Of a DNA stretch of 64,000 bases, positions 22,906 through 34,620 are shown in pieces (within the stretch, counting starts at the first letter, position 1; each line of letters opens with the position of its first letter). Origin of the DNA: Ilex aquifolium. Lineage: Eukaryota > Streptophyta > Magnoliopsida > Aquifoliales > Aquifoliaceae. The position numbers and the translations under genes were made by a program. The DNA is taken from the NCBI GenBank assembly GCA_951799425.1, contig OX637397.1:8840064-8904063 (forward strand), in the 5' to 3' direction. Under the pieces are notes generated by a model that worked only from the letters and a program-made list of their open reading frames with translations, ran no database searches and was not told where the DNA came from.

Positions 22906-24570
22906 TTGCTCATTCTCTCCCTGATTGGATTGTAGATACTGGAGCAAACAAGCACATAGTGCGAGATAGAGTTGGGTTTGTGGATTACCATCGAGTTCCA
23001 ATGGGCACACAATATGTTATTTTTGGGAATGGTACACAAGAAGAAACAAATTCTTTCACTTGCAACTTCTTTACTAGCATAGTTGCACAAACCCTGTTAG
23101 GTATTCTAATAAATTCTTGGAGTTGGTTCGTATCAGCTCAAAATGCGCAGTGGACGTGTACTGCTCCTGCATGATGTGCTATGTGCTCCTAGAATTAGGT
23201 ATAATCTATGCTCATATTTAGCTTTGGTATGTTTAGGATTCTCTTTTGTTTTCAGAAAATAATTGGACGTTCTCTGGGATGGTACTTTATTTGGACATGG
23301 ATGTTTGGTAGATGGATTCTTTAAACTAGATGTAAATTTTGGCAATTCTTCTTTTGTTAATGTTACTTTTCCCTCGAATTCTGATAGTGAAATATGGCAT
23401 ACTAGACTTGGTCATATAGGACAAGAAAGAATGACCGGATTGGCTAGAGAAGGCCTATTGGTAGTCTTTCACTAAAGTTAGCCTTTCTGTAAGTGAGCCT
23501 TGTTTGACTGGGAAAGCATCCAAAAAAGCCTTTTGGTATGGCTTTAAGGACTTCTCATCTATTGGATCTTATTCATTCAGACATTTTTGGACCCATGAAT
23601 GTTAAGTCATGTCATGGTGCCTCTTATTTTCTTACATTTATTGATGATTTTTCACTCTTCGGTTATGTGTATTTGATTTCTTACAAGTGTGAAGCATTAG
23701 ATTGCTTCAAGCATTTTTTAGCAAAGGTTGAGAATCAAAAGGAGAGAAATTTAAAGACTCTCCAGACTGATAGAGGACATGAATATCTATCTGAGAAATT
23801 TCAGGAGCTTTGTGAGGAAAAAGGTATACAAAAGCAACTTACGATATCTGGAACGCCGCAACAAAATGTTGTTTCAGAGCAGAGAAATTGTACCTTAATA
23901 GATATGGTTAGATCGATGATGCTACAAGCCAACCTCCGAATAAGTTTTTAGGGGGATGCTTTATTGACAGTAGCCTACATCCTTAACCGAGTACCTAGTA
24001 AATATGTGCCCATTACCCTATTTGAACTATGGAATGGCGCAAAGCCTAGTTTGGATCATTTATGCCCATGAGGTTCAGCTAGTTATGCTCGTAACACCTC
24101 CCATAAGTATGGCAAGGTTGGCCCTAGGGCAAGCAAGCAGGTATTCATCAGATATCCAGAGAATTCCAAAGGTTATGTGAAGTATGGGGAACATCCAGAT
24201 GGGGGCATGACTGAAGTGGAGTCCAAAAATGTGAAATTTCTTGAGTATGACTTCCCAAGCATAGGTGAAGTTAGAAAGAACCTTGAGTTGTTTGAATTCC
24301 AAGAGGAGGTCACACCGTCCTTTGGTGGTGATGATACACAATCTCATCATAATAGGAGTGTTTTTCCACCTAGTGGGAGTGCACCAATGAGTGGGAGCAC
24401 ACTAATGGAGTGTAACTCACAAGGATCTTTGTTACATAGATGTGAACTTAGACATATTTTCCGTCGTCATTTTGAGATTGAAGGGGATGTTTTCATGTGC
24501 ACTCCATTGGATGTAGATGAGCCTACTTCCTATAAAGAAGCCCTAACTTCACCTACTCGTGATGAATAGC
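22906..24570 (+). pseudogene. old Copia protease and integrase
   Basis: Protease motif WIVDTGANKHIV (DTG at 22935-22943). GAG-pre-integrase EIWHTRLGHIG near 23390. The integrase core starts at LIHSDIFGPM (about 23565), with TDRGHEY as the second catalytic block and SEQRNCTLIDMV near the Glu. At 23949-23951 the conserved Trp before GDALLTV is a TAG. The C-terminal region and linker run to about 24570 with some indels. Confidence 0.87.
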
Positions 24571-26067
24571 TAGCTGCAATAGGGGATAAGTTGGACTGAA
24601 TGACAAGGAATAAAGTATGGAAGTTAGTTGATCTTCCGCCTCGACACAAGACCATTGAGAATAAATGGGTCTTAAAAATAAAGCGTAACATAGATGCAAT
24701 TGATAGATATAAAGTCCGACTCCTAGAAAAAGGGTATACCCAAATGGAGGGTATAGATTATGAAGAGACATTCTCTCCTGTGGTGAGATTTGCCTCTATT
24801 TGTACGATTTTAGCCATAGTAACTCATTTGGATTTAGATCTCTATCATATGGATGTTAAGACTGCATTTCTTAATGGAGTACTAGATGAAGAGATCTATA
24901 TGGATCAACCTCTTGAATTTGTACCTGAGGGGAAAGAGGGCAAGGTGTGCATCCTTAAATGATTCATTTATGGTCTCAAACAATCATCTAGGCAATGGTA
25001 CCTCAAGTTCCATGAAGCCATTATGACTTTTGGCTTATCTATGATAGAGGAAGACCATTGTATGTATGTCAAACATACAGGAAAGGGAATTTTGATCCTA
25101 TCTCTGTACGTGGATGACATTCTATTAGCTAGAAATGATATAGGGATGATCAATGCCACTAAGGAATGGCTATCCTCTATTTTCGAGATGAAGGATATAG
25201 GTGAGGCGAATTATGTTCTCGGAATTAAGATCCTAAGGGATTGTTCTAAAAGGTTTCTTGGTTTGTCACAAGAAACCTATACCAAGAAAATCTTAGAACG
25301 GTTCCAGATGCACAATTCAAAACCCGTTGATACCCTAATTGAGAAGGGCTGAACTTTAATCCTTGATAATTTTCCTAGATTAGACAAGGAGAAGCAAATC
25401 ATGAAGAGGGTCTTTTATGTGATTGCAATAGAGAGTTTAATGTATGCTATGTTGTGTCCTCATCCTAATATTTGTTATGCGGTTGGCTTGGTAAGTCGTT
25501 ACCAAAACAAACCGGGACCAATTCATTGACAAGCTGTTGAGAGGATTTTTTGTTACCTTCGTGGTACCACATATCTCGTCCTATGCTTTTTTGGTTGGGG
25601 ACTTGAGGTTGAGAGGATTCTACGATTAGATTGGGATCGCAATAGAGATGAATACAAATCCACCTCTGGTTATGCATTCACACTTTGAGGAGGAGTTGTT
25701 TCTTGGCATAGCAAGAAACAAGCTTGTATCGCCTTATCTACTATGGAATCTTAGTACATCACTTATTTAGCACCAGTTCAAGAGGCAGTGTGGTTGAGGA
25801 GATTCATTCAGCGATTAGGGGTTATGGCCTGTGCTGATGAGGCTATTGAGATTCGATTCGATAGAATAGATGCATTATCATATGCAAAGGATCCTAAATA
25901 ACATGGTAGGACGAAGCATATTGATATACGATTTCATTACATTCGAGACATGGTTAGGCAAAGGAAAGTGGTTCTAAAGCATATCTCCATTTGATCCTCT
26001 CACTAAGCCTATTTCTAGAGATATCTTCCAAAATCATGTCAGAAGTTTGGGGTTACGTAGGATTTGA
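24571..26067 (+). pseudogene. old Copia reverse transcriptase and RNase H
   Basis: RT motifs: NKWVLKIKRN, YHMDVKTAFLNG, a TGA at about 24960 before FIYGLKQSSRQWY, and LSLYVDDILLA with YVDD at 25107-25118. The connection has a TGA at about 25350. RNase H remains (STSGYAF, ALSTMES, TKHIDIRFHYIRDM) but has at least five in-frame stops and a decayed first catalytic region. Ends near 26067. Confidence 0.88.
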
Positions 26068-26368
26068 TTTTTTTTGGATTGTAAGATGGATATATGGATA
26101 TTTATATTTCATGCATTTGTCATTTTATCTCCTACTTGTGGTTCCATGAATGATACTATTTTTATAAAGCACATAATTGTAGTAATGTCACCAGGTTGAG
26201 ATCAGCCCACTCCTACTGGTGATCACCTTGGCGCTAAGGTAACGACTAGGATGAGACAAAGTGATCATATTGGTGTTTGTGTAGTGAGCTTATGATGGCC
26301 TAAATGTATGAGTTGCATAATAGGCATTATTGATTGATAATGTTGACTCCTCGGTTTCGGACTGAGAT
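26068..26368 (+). other. 3' non-coding part of the old Copia, first segment
   Basis: No coding content. Interrupted at 26369 by an LTR-like block and continued at 28567. Confidence 0.5.
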
Positions 26369-28566
26369 TGTAAACCCCCACACTCTTATCTTTATATAGC
26401 AAGTAATTATTTTTTTAAATGCTAATATAGGTGATGAGGTATGCATGAACCCTATAGATTTCAATAATATGAATAAATATTATGGAGGCAAATTGATTGT
26501 GAAATTTAATTTTTGGAGGTGTTTAAGGTTGATAAGGGTAACTAAATAAAAATATTAATTTTTTTTTAGGTCAAAATAATATTATCATTGAACATGGAAG
26601 ATCCGAAAGACTTGGAATAGCCGTTTAACACATATAGCGGTTCGGATGAATAAAATAGTAATTTTAGTGTTTCGAATATAAATTTATTTTAGTTTTGAGA
26701 TAAATCATAAAAATAAATATTTTTAGGTTAAAATAACATTAAAAATGAATCCGGAACGTCGAAAAACCTTAGGGTAGTCATGTGGATCAAATTGGAGATT
26801 TTTAGTGGCAAAATCGTAATTTTGGAGAAAACCCAAACAGCCTGTGAACAGTAATTTCAAGACTGCTGTGTTTAAAACACAGATTTCAGCCCCTTTACTC
26901 TCATTCTTTTCACTCCACTCTCACCTCAAACCTCTTAGCACCCCAGGAGAAGATAGAGGAAAAGAGGAAAGGGAGAAAGGAGGTCTCTAGAGCTTGGGTT
27001 TTGGTTTGGAACTTGGATTCAAGGTAGGGATTTCTTCTCATTCTCCTACATTGAGGCTAGGGCTTATGTATATATGTAGTCTTTTGACTCTAAATTCAAT
27101 ATGTATGTTATAAAATCTTTAATTATTGCTATTCTTGCAATAAATGTCATGTTTTAAACAATGTGATGGTTGGGTAACCATTAAAGTTCTCCTTTTCATC
27201 TTCAAACCTTAGATTTTAAGAAAAATGGGTTTTTCTCTCCATATTTCCTTTGTTCTTGATTTCCCAACTTTAGGCTTTCCATTGAACAATAAAATGTTAT
27301 TGATGTTGATCTCTTGTCTATTTTTTTCTTACATGGTTCAATTGGATAACATACGAGAAATTTTGGGAATTTTGAACTTTTGTTGAGAAATTGTTGGTGA
27401 TTGTATCTCATGGAGGTGTTTGGATGACCATGGGTGGCTGTTGACCGGGTATCATAGAGTGGGTAGATGTGTGTGGTTCTTACTCCGTGCGGGTTTGAAC
27501 TTTTCCTACCACTCGTAATGGGGTTGGTGCCTTGCGATGACCAAACCACTATTAGCTTACGGGTGCCGTGTCAGAGGATTTGTATACTATGACTGGGTCG
27601 GATTCGTTATTGCCGGTGCATTGGTATGGGACAATGCATCGGTAGGCGCCCTTCCCGAAGTTTGATATCCTTGCGAGGATTTGTGTGCGTGTGGGCCAGG
27701 ATATTCTCTATGTGCTTATTCACGTGATTATCTTACATCAGACTTGAGATACATTGTGGTTATTATTTATTGCATTATCTTTTGGATATGATTATCTTGG
27801 AAATTGTTGTGGGAATGATTACTCTTTGGAATGGTTATTTATGGTGGGATCGGCTTTACTCTTGTACTTAATTATTGTCAATGTATAAACTTGAGATCTT
27901 TTAAAAATATCATGTTTTCTTTCAAAATTTACGTATGCTATTTGTGAAATGAGATTGACCGTTTTCTACGTTTTTCAAACCTTGTTAGAATTTGAGAGGA
28001 TTTTCCTACAGAGCATGGTGTTCAGCCCCTACCAATAATGTTTTTTTTTCAGACTTCGTGCTAGAGGAAGATCTCGGAGTTGACGAGCCCGGAAATTGGG
28101 AGGCTCCACCAGAGGGAAACCTAGACCCCGAGGTGGACATCTAGAGCTATAATTTATTTTTGTGCTAGACTAGGGAAGTCATTTACGATCATGTATAGTC
28201 TAGTGTTTTGTTTATTCCGTTGCTAAGTTTAAATGTAATTTTTTTGGAAGGTAATTGTCATAACTTGGCCTATTCTTTTGGGATGATATTGTGGATATTA
28301 CATATGGTGAATGAAATTTTATTATTTGATGGATTTAGTGCTCTCATGATGTGAATGATTTTAGACAGTAATGTCATCTAAGGGGGATTTTGGGGCATTA
28401 CAAATCGAACTCATATGGACTGTTTTAATGTTCACTTATAAATGGACCCGGTGTGGTCAATGTAGTATAATTGCACAGGTTATGTTTTGGGTAGAGCTCC
28501 CCGTACGAAGGAGACTCTGTCCGAATTTTTGTTAAATTAAGGACCTCCGATTTTGGGGGCATTACA
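26369..28566 (+). mobile_element. long solo-LTR-like block inside the old Copia
   Basis: Starts with TGTAAACCCCC and ends with GGGGGCATTACA, ends typical of long plant gypsy LTRs. Flanks GAGAT/AAGAT agree at 4 of 5 bases. A second possible end (TTTTGGGGCATTACA) lies at 28402, so the right boundary is uncertain. Inside are an unusually GC-rich pair GACAATGCATCGGTAGGCGCC and related text around 27600-27660 that resembles a motif in the solo LTR at 55156 (CCGATGCATCGCCAGGC). No gag or pol lies between, which fits LTR-LTR recombination. Confidence 0.55.
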
Positions 28567-29370
28567 AAGATAGGACTTAAGTAAGTCGAATATGAAATGC
28601 CTCCACAATTCCATATAATACTTGAATAGAGCCGAATGTGAACACTTAAGAAGCACTTGGAGAGCGGCTGGCCTAGAGTAGCTTAGGTAAGATACCTATG
28701 TGGCAACTAGACCCAAATTCATATAGTGTTTGAGAGTGACATGATCATTCAGTGGGAGTTCCACCGTAACATAAATATCATACTGCATGTGTTATAGTCG
28801 ACCAAATATGAGAGTGACAAGCTTGATACCCTCTGTGTCATTATGTGAGCCCTAAATTACATTGTACCCTTAGACCTAGAGTTACATCATGAAGTCAAGG
28901 TTCGATGTACCTACTTTAAAATGTCACCCAGGATCATGATAGATACACTCACATGGGACATGTCTAGAAAAGTGCTTGAATTGAAATGGATTGGTATAAG
29001 ATTCTAGGAAAGATGATTTTAGATCATACCCTAGTTTGTAGTTTATTACTTGGGCGATTATGTTGCTTAGCTACATGAGATAATCATGAATATGAACATG
29101 AAATGAGGTGGGTCAAGTATTGCTATGAGTTAAGTCTCAAGAGGGATAGGGGATACTTGATTTAGTGTGTTTGAGTAAATAGGGTATTTATGATATCTTG
29201 TTGGTGATGTGCTATGTTAATTAGATGGTGGCTTAATATAGCACTCCTATTTTATTCTTTTTCGTTAGATCACACGCCCCATTGTCTGTATGAGGAGAAT
29301 GAAATAACAATAGGAGATTGAGAGGAAGTATGCATGGAGACTAAAACAACCTTTGTGGCCAAGTAGGAGA
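28567..29370 (+). other. 3' non-coding part of the old Copia, second segment
   Basis: Non-coding sequence that leads to the purine tract AAGTAGGAGA next to the 3' LTR. No gene seen. Confidence 0.55.
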
Positions 29371-29514
29371 TGTGATAACCATCGGGTAGTGTTCTCTAGG
29401 TAGTGGGTTTAGACTCTTCTCCATTATCCTAATCTTATCACATTAGTTGAGATAACCCATAAGTTGGGATTAAGATAGGGTTTATATATATCATCTAAAC
29501 TCTTTTATTATATA

Positions 29515-30498
29515 CTAGTAATGCACGACGTGGGTTGCATGTAAATAAATTTAAATAATATGAATTATATATGTAATTAAATAAAATAATAAATTAAAAG
29601 TCAAATAATTAATTTATATTTTAATTGCTACTAAATTTAATTATTAATTTATTCTATAAAACTTTGAGTACGTAATCTGTCATTTATTTAGGTATCTCTC
29701 CGACTATTTTAGGCATTTGGACACTACTTATATTATAGAATTATTAATTTTTATTTTTTAAAATCAATTGATTAAATTGCTTATAATACTATTATATTAT
29801 TGCATACCAAAAACTAAAATATAATATATATTTAATAATGGAATTCAATTTGATAACTATATTTGTATAATAATTTAACATATATATACGATTTTAATTC
29901 TTCATATAGATATAAAAAATTGAATATAACTGTACAACTAATAAATGAATTCAAAAGAATTTAGAAGTTCTTATAAAAAATTCCAACATAAGTTGAACAT
30001 CAAATATGAGTAAAAATAAAAATTAGATGAAAGTATATATATTATTGAGTATAATTGACTTTATTATAATAATTAGGGTCAAAATAGGAAATCAAAAGTT
30101 TTTCATTTACTTCTATATAGATATAGAAAATTGTATATAATTGTACTACTAATAAATGAGTTCAAAAAAATTTAGAGTCCCTTATAAAAGAGTCCAAAAT
30201 AAGTTAAAAGTCAAATAGGAGTATAAAACAAAAATTAGATGAAAGTATATATATCGGTGGATATAATTAACTTTATTATAATAATTATGAATAAAATAGA
30301 AAAAAAATTAGAAGTCCTTATAAAAGAGTCAAAAACAAGTTAAAAGTCAAATAGGAGTACAAAATAAAAATTAAATGAAAATATATATATTGGTGGGTAT
30401 AATTGACTTTATTATAATAATTATGAATAAAATATGAAATCAAATTTTTTTTACAAATGCTAACATTTATAAATAGTACAGATATAGATAGACATAGA
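29515..30498 (-). mobile_element. Helitron-like insertion in the 3' LTR
   Basis: On the minus strand the insert starts with TC preceded by A (TCTATGTCTATCTATATC) and ends with GCATTACTAG followed by T, with a short palindromic region (ATGCA ... TGCAT) just before. There are no terminal inverted repeats. The flanks are TATA/TATA in a TA-rich target, so a target duplication can neither be shown nor excluded. It is over 80 percent AT and has no helicase gene, so it would be non-autonomous. Confidence 0.55.
29897..30440. repeat. degenerate tandem repeats inside the Helitron-like insertion
   Basis: Three copies of a block that includes TTAGAAGT(T/C)CTTATAAAA, a run like AAAAATTAGATGAAAGTATATA and ATAATTGACTTTATTATAATAATTA occur at about 29950-30085, 30165-30295 and 30305-30430. 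The first two also share the leading CTATATAGATATA segment, giving a unit of about 210 bp with a shortened third copy. Confidence 0.7.
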
Positions 30499-30775
30499 TA
30501 TAAAGGTATACATAATACAATGAATTATATACCAAAATTTGTCACTCTCTCTCCTCCCATATTTCTCTCTCTAGGAATCACCCTCTTGAAGGATTCCTAA
30601 GTTTCGTGGGTGTGGGTGCTTAGAGGACTCTATTAGCCCTGTTTTCACTATATTGGCAAGCTTGTTAACAGCCAAGGATCATTCAAGCTACAAGAATACA
30701 AACAAAACTAGTAAAGCAAGCCGATTAAATCCGCTTCTGTGAGAGATAACTCGTGTATAACCTCGATTCCTAGCA

Positions 30776-30993
30776 GGACCGGACCGGCTGGCTTTGAACC
30801 GGACACTTAGCCGGTCCAAGTAAGCTATTGGATTGTTTAGGCACTTAAACCATTGTTAAACCGGAAAACTATTCATTTTTTTGAAGAAAACGTCGAACCG
30901 ATGGTTTTATGAAAACCACCTGATTCGAAGATGACTAGTATAAAAGCCCCAGTTTGGGCTAATTTGTCATAAAATCTAAATCGATTAGGTCTC

Positions 30994-31024
<31 letters not shown>

Positions 31025-31434
31025 GGCAGCAGACAACCCAACCGATCCCTCCCTTCTCCTCAAAGTTCTCTGTCTCTGTGTGTGTGTCGATGTGTGTTCT
31101 TGCTCTCACGCATCCGACGGTTAGCTCATTGTTGTCTTCTATATAGCAGTCCGGTCATTATCACTGAAGAGGAGCTCCACTCTTTCATTTCGTTCATGAC
31201 TTGACTGGTTTTTACTTTTGATGTGCTTTGAAGTTTTATTATTAATGTGGTCCTAATTATTTGATGTGCTTTGAGAGTTGAGTCATGTAATATGCTTTTA
31301 GATTCTTGGTCTTTTCTGTTTTTTAGTTTTGAAGCATGGTATTTTATCAATATCATATTTTCTTAGTATAATTATTATGTTCTATAATTTTTTTATTATA
31401 TGTTCGATCTGACCAGTTGAATTAGTAAATTATT
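30776..31434. other. remnant of host DNA between two retrotransposons
   Basis: Not part of the Copia or the gypsy element. It has GGACCGGACCGG at the left edge, a TATAAAAG motif at 30940, and microsatellites (CT)8 and (CA)9 at 30992-31023 plus (TG)n at about 31077-31088. This looks like a promoter and 5' UTR, but the frames around it are not protein-like and no gene follows before the gypsy element starts. Confidence 0.4.
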
Positions 31435-31460
31435 GGCCCAATCAAATTTGGGCTCGTCAT
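31435..31460 (-). repeat. remnant of the gypsy 3' LTR
   Basis: 26 bases read like the start of the right LTR (both contain AATTTGGGCT and end GTCA; about 5 differences). To the left the similarity stops, so the rest of this ~1-kb LTR was lost. Confidence 0.65.
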
Positions 31461-31473
31461 TTGCCCCCCATGC
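31461..31473 (-). other. polypurine tract of the gypsy element
   Basis: On the minus strand ATGGGGGGCAAA stands directly before the LTR remnant, the position and composition of a plus-strand primer site. Confidence 0.6.
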
Positions 31474-31871
31474 TCCGAGCTCTAACTTTCTCGAAAGGAA
31501 GGGGTCGAGGGCATGCGCTTCGGCTTTATCGCGATTTTTTCTTGTTTTTCACGGCATCCTTTCGTTCTCGGGTTACTTGTTGAATTTACCGAAAAACTTC
31601 TTTTGTTTTTTTTTTTTTTACAGTGTCCTCGTCTGTAAATTGAGGTCACTGTTCATCTTCCTCATTCTTTTCTTACTTCAGGAGGCCCTTCTCAAAGGAT
31701 ATTCTTCCAAGCTCTCTTTGTTGAGCTTCTCCAAGAAGCTATCTCAAAGCTTCCTCAAGAAGCTTCATCTCTTCTATTTAAGGGCCTTGAGTTCACTGTT
31801 CATCCTCACTTCTTATTTTGTCTCTATCTCTTTTTCCTTTAGCTTTTCTTCTTCTCCATCTAAGATAAATC

Positions 31872-34263
31872 ATGAAGACTAGAAGCTCGAGAGATGAGAG
31901 AGGTGAAGAGTCAAGGGGAGGCGCCCAAGGGGCCAGCCCAGGCGGTGCCCAAGGGGCTGCCATAGGCGACGCCCAAGGGGCTTGCCCAGGCGGCGCCCAA
32001 GGGTCCTGCCCTCCTAGTCCTATTGTTGGCAGTCGCGGCGTGGTGGGGATGTCGACAGGTGGAGCGAGGCCCTTTGGAATTCTTGGTCCAAAGTTGGATC
32101 CGAGCAATAAGGCTTCAGTCAATTCCCTCAGTAAGGCTTCAGTCAATCCTTTCAATATATCAACAAGAGCTCAAGGCACAGGTGGGCAACGGAGTAAATC
32201 TTCAACAGAGACAGAGGGCAGTGCCCATGGTCTAGGCGGCATCCTAGGCTCCTCAGGTGGTGCCCCCAGTGTAATAGGCGGCGCCTAAAGGTCCTCAACT
32301 AGCGCCCTTGGTGCTGTGGGAGGCGCCCATGGGTCCCCAGGCGACATTACAGATGTGGTGCAGTCCCTACTTCGCCAGTCCGGGAAACGAACGATAGCTG
32401 ATTTGGATAGACCCAGCTCTCAAGGTATGCTTTAATGTTCTTTTTATTCTTTTGTCGACGTGATATATTTTTCTTACCCATGGTCTGAACTTGCTTATGT
32501 GGTCATTTGTTCAAATGATAGGGAGCCTGCTGGAGATCTTGACGGAGGTCCAAGTGCAGAGGGAGACACTGTTTCTAAGGTAGCCTCTATACTTAGCTCC
32601 TTTAACTGTGGTGAAGATATCTCCGACATAGTTACCTGGTTTCGTATTCCACCCTCTGTGATGTGTCGTCGCCCCGAGGCTGACGAGTCTGCATGCTGTG
32701 ACTCTTTGGACGAGATCGTCGTCTAAGAGGGAATGTTGGAGGCGGGCCTACGGTTTCCTATTCTTGAGCCCATATGTTGGATTTTAGGGCACTTGTCTCT
32801 GGTTCCTGGGAGGCTGGCTCCCAATGGTTGGAGGGTGATTATAGCATTTTTTGCATTATGGCAGTTGGTTCACCCTGCTACTGTCCCTCCGTCGTTCGAA
32901 GAGTTTCTGGCTACATATACGCTTCATGAGAATCCCGCTCCTTACCAGGGGTGGTACCGCTTCGCCCCGAGATCGGGCAAGCTTATCACCGGACTTAAGT
33001 CCAACCTTCACAAGTGGAAGAGGAGGTTCTTCTTCGTCGGAGGAGAATGGGCTTTCGAGTCTGACCGCGACGTGGTGCCCAGACGATGGGATACAGTCCC
33101 CAAGACCACAAAAGGTAAGAATTTCACCTTTTGCTTCTGCCTTGATTATTACCTATTTGTTCTTAGGGTGCCACTTTCTCTTTTCAGCTCCACCGACTCT
33201 AACTCCAGATCAGGAGAGGATGCTTGAGATGGTCTGTAACAATCCGACCAGGAAGTTTTTCGAAATTATGTTGGCGTCTGATGTTTCTGCGGCTTTTATA
33301 AGGCCGAGGAGAAAAGGTACTTGGCTTATTTCGTTGTCCTTTTGAAAACACAGCATGATATGATTCTTGACTTACATTGGTCCTGCAGGTCTTCCTATTG
33401 ACAGGTCATTGGTGGGGGAAATGCTTACTTCCGGGGTGGTGCCTTTTGTCGCTCACCCTCCCAAGAGGGCTAAGACCAGTGCCCCCAGCTCTTCACGACC
33501 AGAGTCCACTGGTCAGGCTAGTCTCTCTGAGGCTGACCCTAGTGATGCACCTCCTTCTTCCTTGGTTGATGTCTCATCTCCCCTGAGAGACTATTCTTAC
33601 ACTACTACGGGGGCTGAGGCTCTGGTGCCGTCTCCAACCAGTACGGAGGACCGGCCAAGTTGCCCCACCTCAGGTGCTTCTATGATGCAGGATGTGAGAT
33701 TGGCAAAGGGGAGACTTCTTAACTACGTGACTGGCGTTGAGATTCAAGAGGTTGCTTCTCGAGGTCCCGAGGGCGTAGTTGATGCTGTTGTGGAGGGCCT
33801 TGCATTGGTAAGTTCTGAACTCCTTGCTTTGCATGTGGCTTTTTTGTAATACTTTGACTTTATTCCTGACTCTTCCTGTATTTTCATCTTTGAATATACA
33901 TAGGTGGCTGCAGCCTTACCCTGTTTGTTCAACAACACTCTGAAGATCAGGGAGGCAGTTGACGGCCAAGTGAGGGAGAGGCAGGCACGTGAGGCAGTTG
34001 AGGAGCAGCTTAGACTTGAGCAGCAGGCCCGAGAGGATGTCGCGGAGCTTTCACGGCAGGCACGGGAGGATGCCGAGAAACAATTGAAGCTCGAGCGGCA
34101 AACACGAGAAGATACCGCTGTGGAGTTGAGGCGAGCGCACGAAAGGTCTGCCCAGCTTGAGGCCGACCTTCGCGTAGCACTCGAGAGGACTACCCGAGCA
34201 GAGGCTCACTCTGCAGAGATGGATAGGCTGAGGGACGCCGCTGAGAGGGGCAGGGTGCCTTGA
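31872..34263 (+). pseudogene. antisense spliced gene in the gypsy element (Transposase_28-like domain, coiled-coil end)
   Basis: A gene on the strand opposite to gag-pol. I infer five exons with GT-AG borders: 31872-32424, 32522-33114, 33188-33316, 33389-33807 and 33904-34263. Exon 1 starts with MKTRSSRDERGE and encodes Gly/Ala-rich 8-residue repeats. Exon 2 carries the plant gypsy-type transposon domain (EAGLRFPI, GRLAPNGWRVII, ENPAPYQGWYRF). Exon 4 is Ser/Pro-rich with a basic patch (HPPKRAKT). Exon 5 is a 110-residue coiled coil (RQAREDAEKQLKLERQ). Breaks: a TAA at 32286-32288, where the repeat has CAA, and a TAA at 32724-32726 just before EGMLEAGLRF. Ends in TGA near 34263. The function of this family is unknown. 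Exon borders are by eye. Confidence 0.75.
31918..32010 (+). repeat. GGCGCC minisatellite, site 1 (24-bp period)
   Basis: GCCCAAGGGG recurs four times with exactly 24-base spacing, each followed by a spacer ending (G/T)GGCGG(C/T) or similar. It lies in exon 1 of the antisense gene and encodes Gly-Gly-Ala-Gln-Gly repeats. More diverged copies (GGCGGCGCC, GGAGGCGCCC) continue to about 32345. Confidence 0.85.
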
Positions 34264-34620
34264 TTGACGGCTACGAGGAGCTCAGGAGGAAGGTCACAGT
34301 GGCGTATCCTTACAATGACTTCTCTATCTTTTAGCCTCATGAGGCCCCTGACTCTGACTCTGATGATGAAGATTATGTGAATGGGAGCAGCAAGGGTCAC
34401 TAGGAGTGATGCCTTTTGTACTCTTTTTTGTTGACAAACTATGTCTATCTTTTGTAAAAATCTCATGAGCTTAAATGGAATACAACTTTTGTTGAGAAAA
34501 TATTTTGAAATTTTATTTCACAATGCCAAAGGGACATTTGTAAAAAGCAGAAAATAACAAAACGACTTAAAGGTAAATATTTTAAGTGGTGGCCCTCAAC
34601 TCATGACTTGCTGGCCCCAG
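34264..34620. other. spacer between antisense gene and pol end
   Basis: Converging 3' ends: the antisense gene stops at 34261-34263 and pol stops at 34621. The spacer could hold the antisense gene's 3' UTR; a frame reading PHEAPDSDSDDEDY at 34334-34378 suggests one more small acidic exon. No poly-A signal could be fixed. Confidence 0.45.

Larger units (their letters stand above)
13554..30775 (+). mobile_element. old Ty1/copia retrotransposon with nested insertions
   Basis: A 5' LTR (13554-13984) and a 3' LTR (29371-30775, enlarged by an insertion) share the same 5' start (TGTGATAACCA) and end in ...CCCAACA / ...CCTAGCA. A Met-tRNA PBS follows the 5' LTR, and a purine tract (AAGTAGGAGA) precedes the 3' LTR. 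Imperfect 5-bp flanks GAACC/GGACC fit a decayed target duplication. Plus-strand gag-pol remnants occupy 22105-26067. The 17-kb span is explained by at least four nested insertions. The LTRs differ at well over 10 percent of positions by eye, so this is the oldest datable element here. Confidence 0.88.
29371..30775 (+). repeat. 3' LTR of the old Copia, interrupted
   Basis: LTR sequence matches 13554-13984 in 29371-29514 and 30499-30775. Compared with the 5' LTR it lacks about 15 bases near 29403. The 984-bp interruption is described separately. Confidence 0.9.

Noticed and set aside
31433..31882. 149-codon Phe/Ser/Leu-rich frame at the left end of the gypsy element
   Set aside because: Pyrimidine-rich non-coding DNA upstream of the antisense gene; the composition explains the hydrophobic translation.
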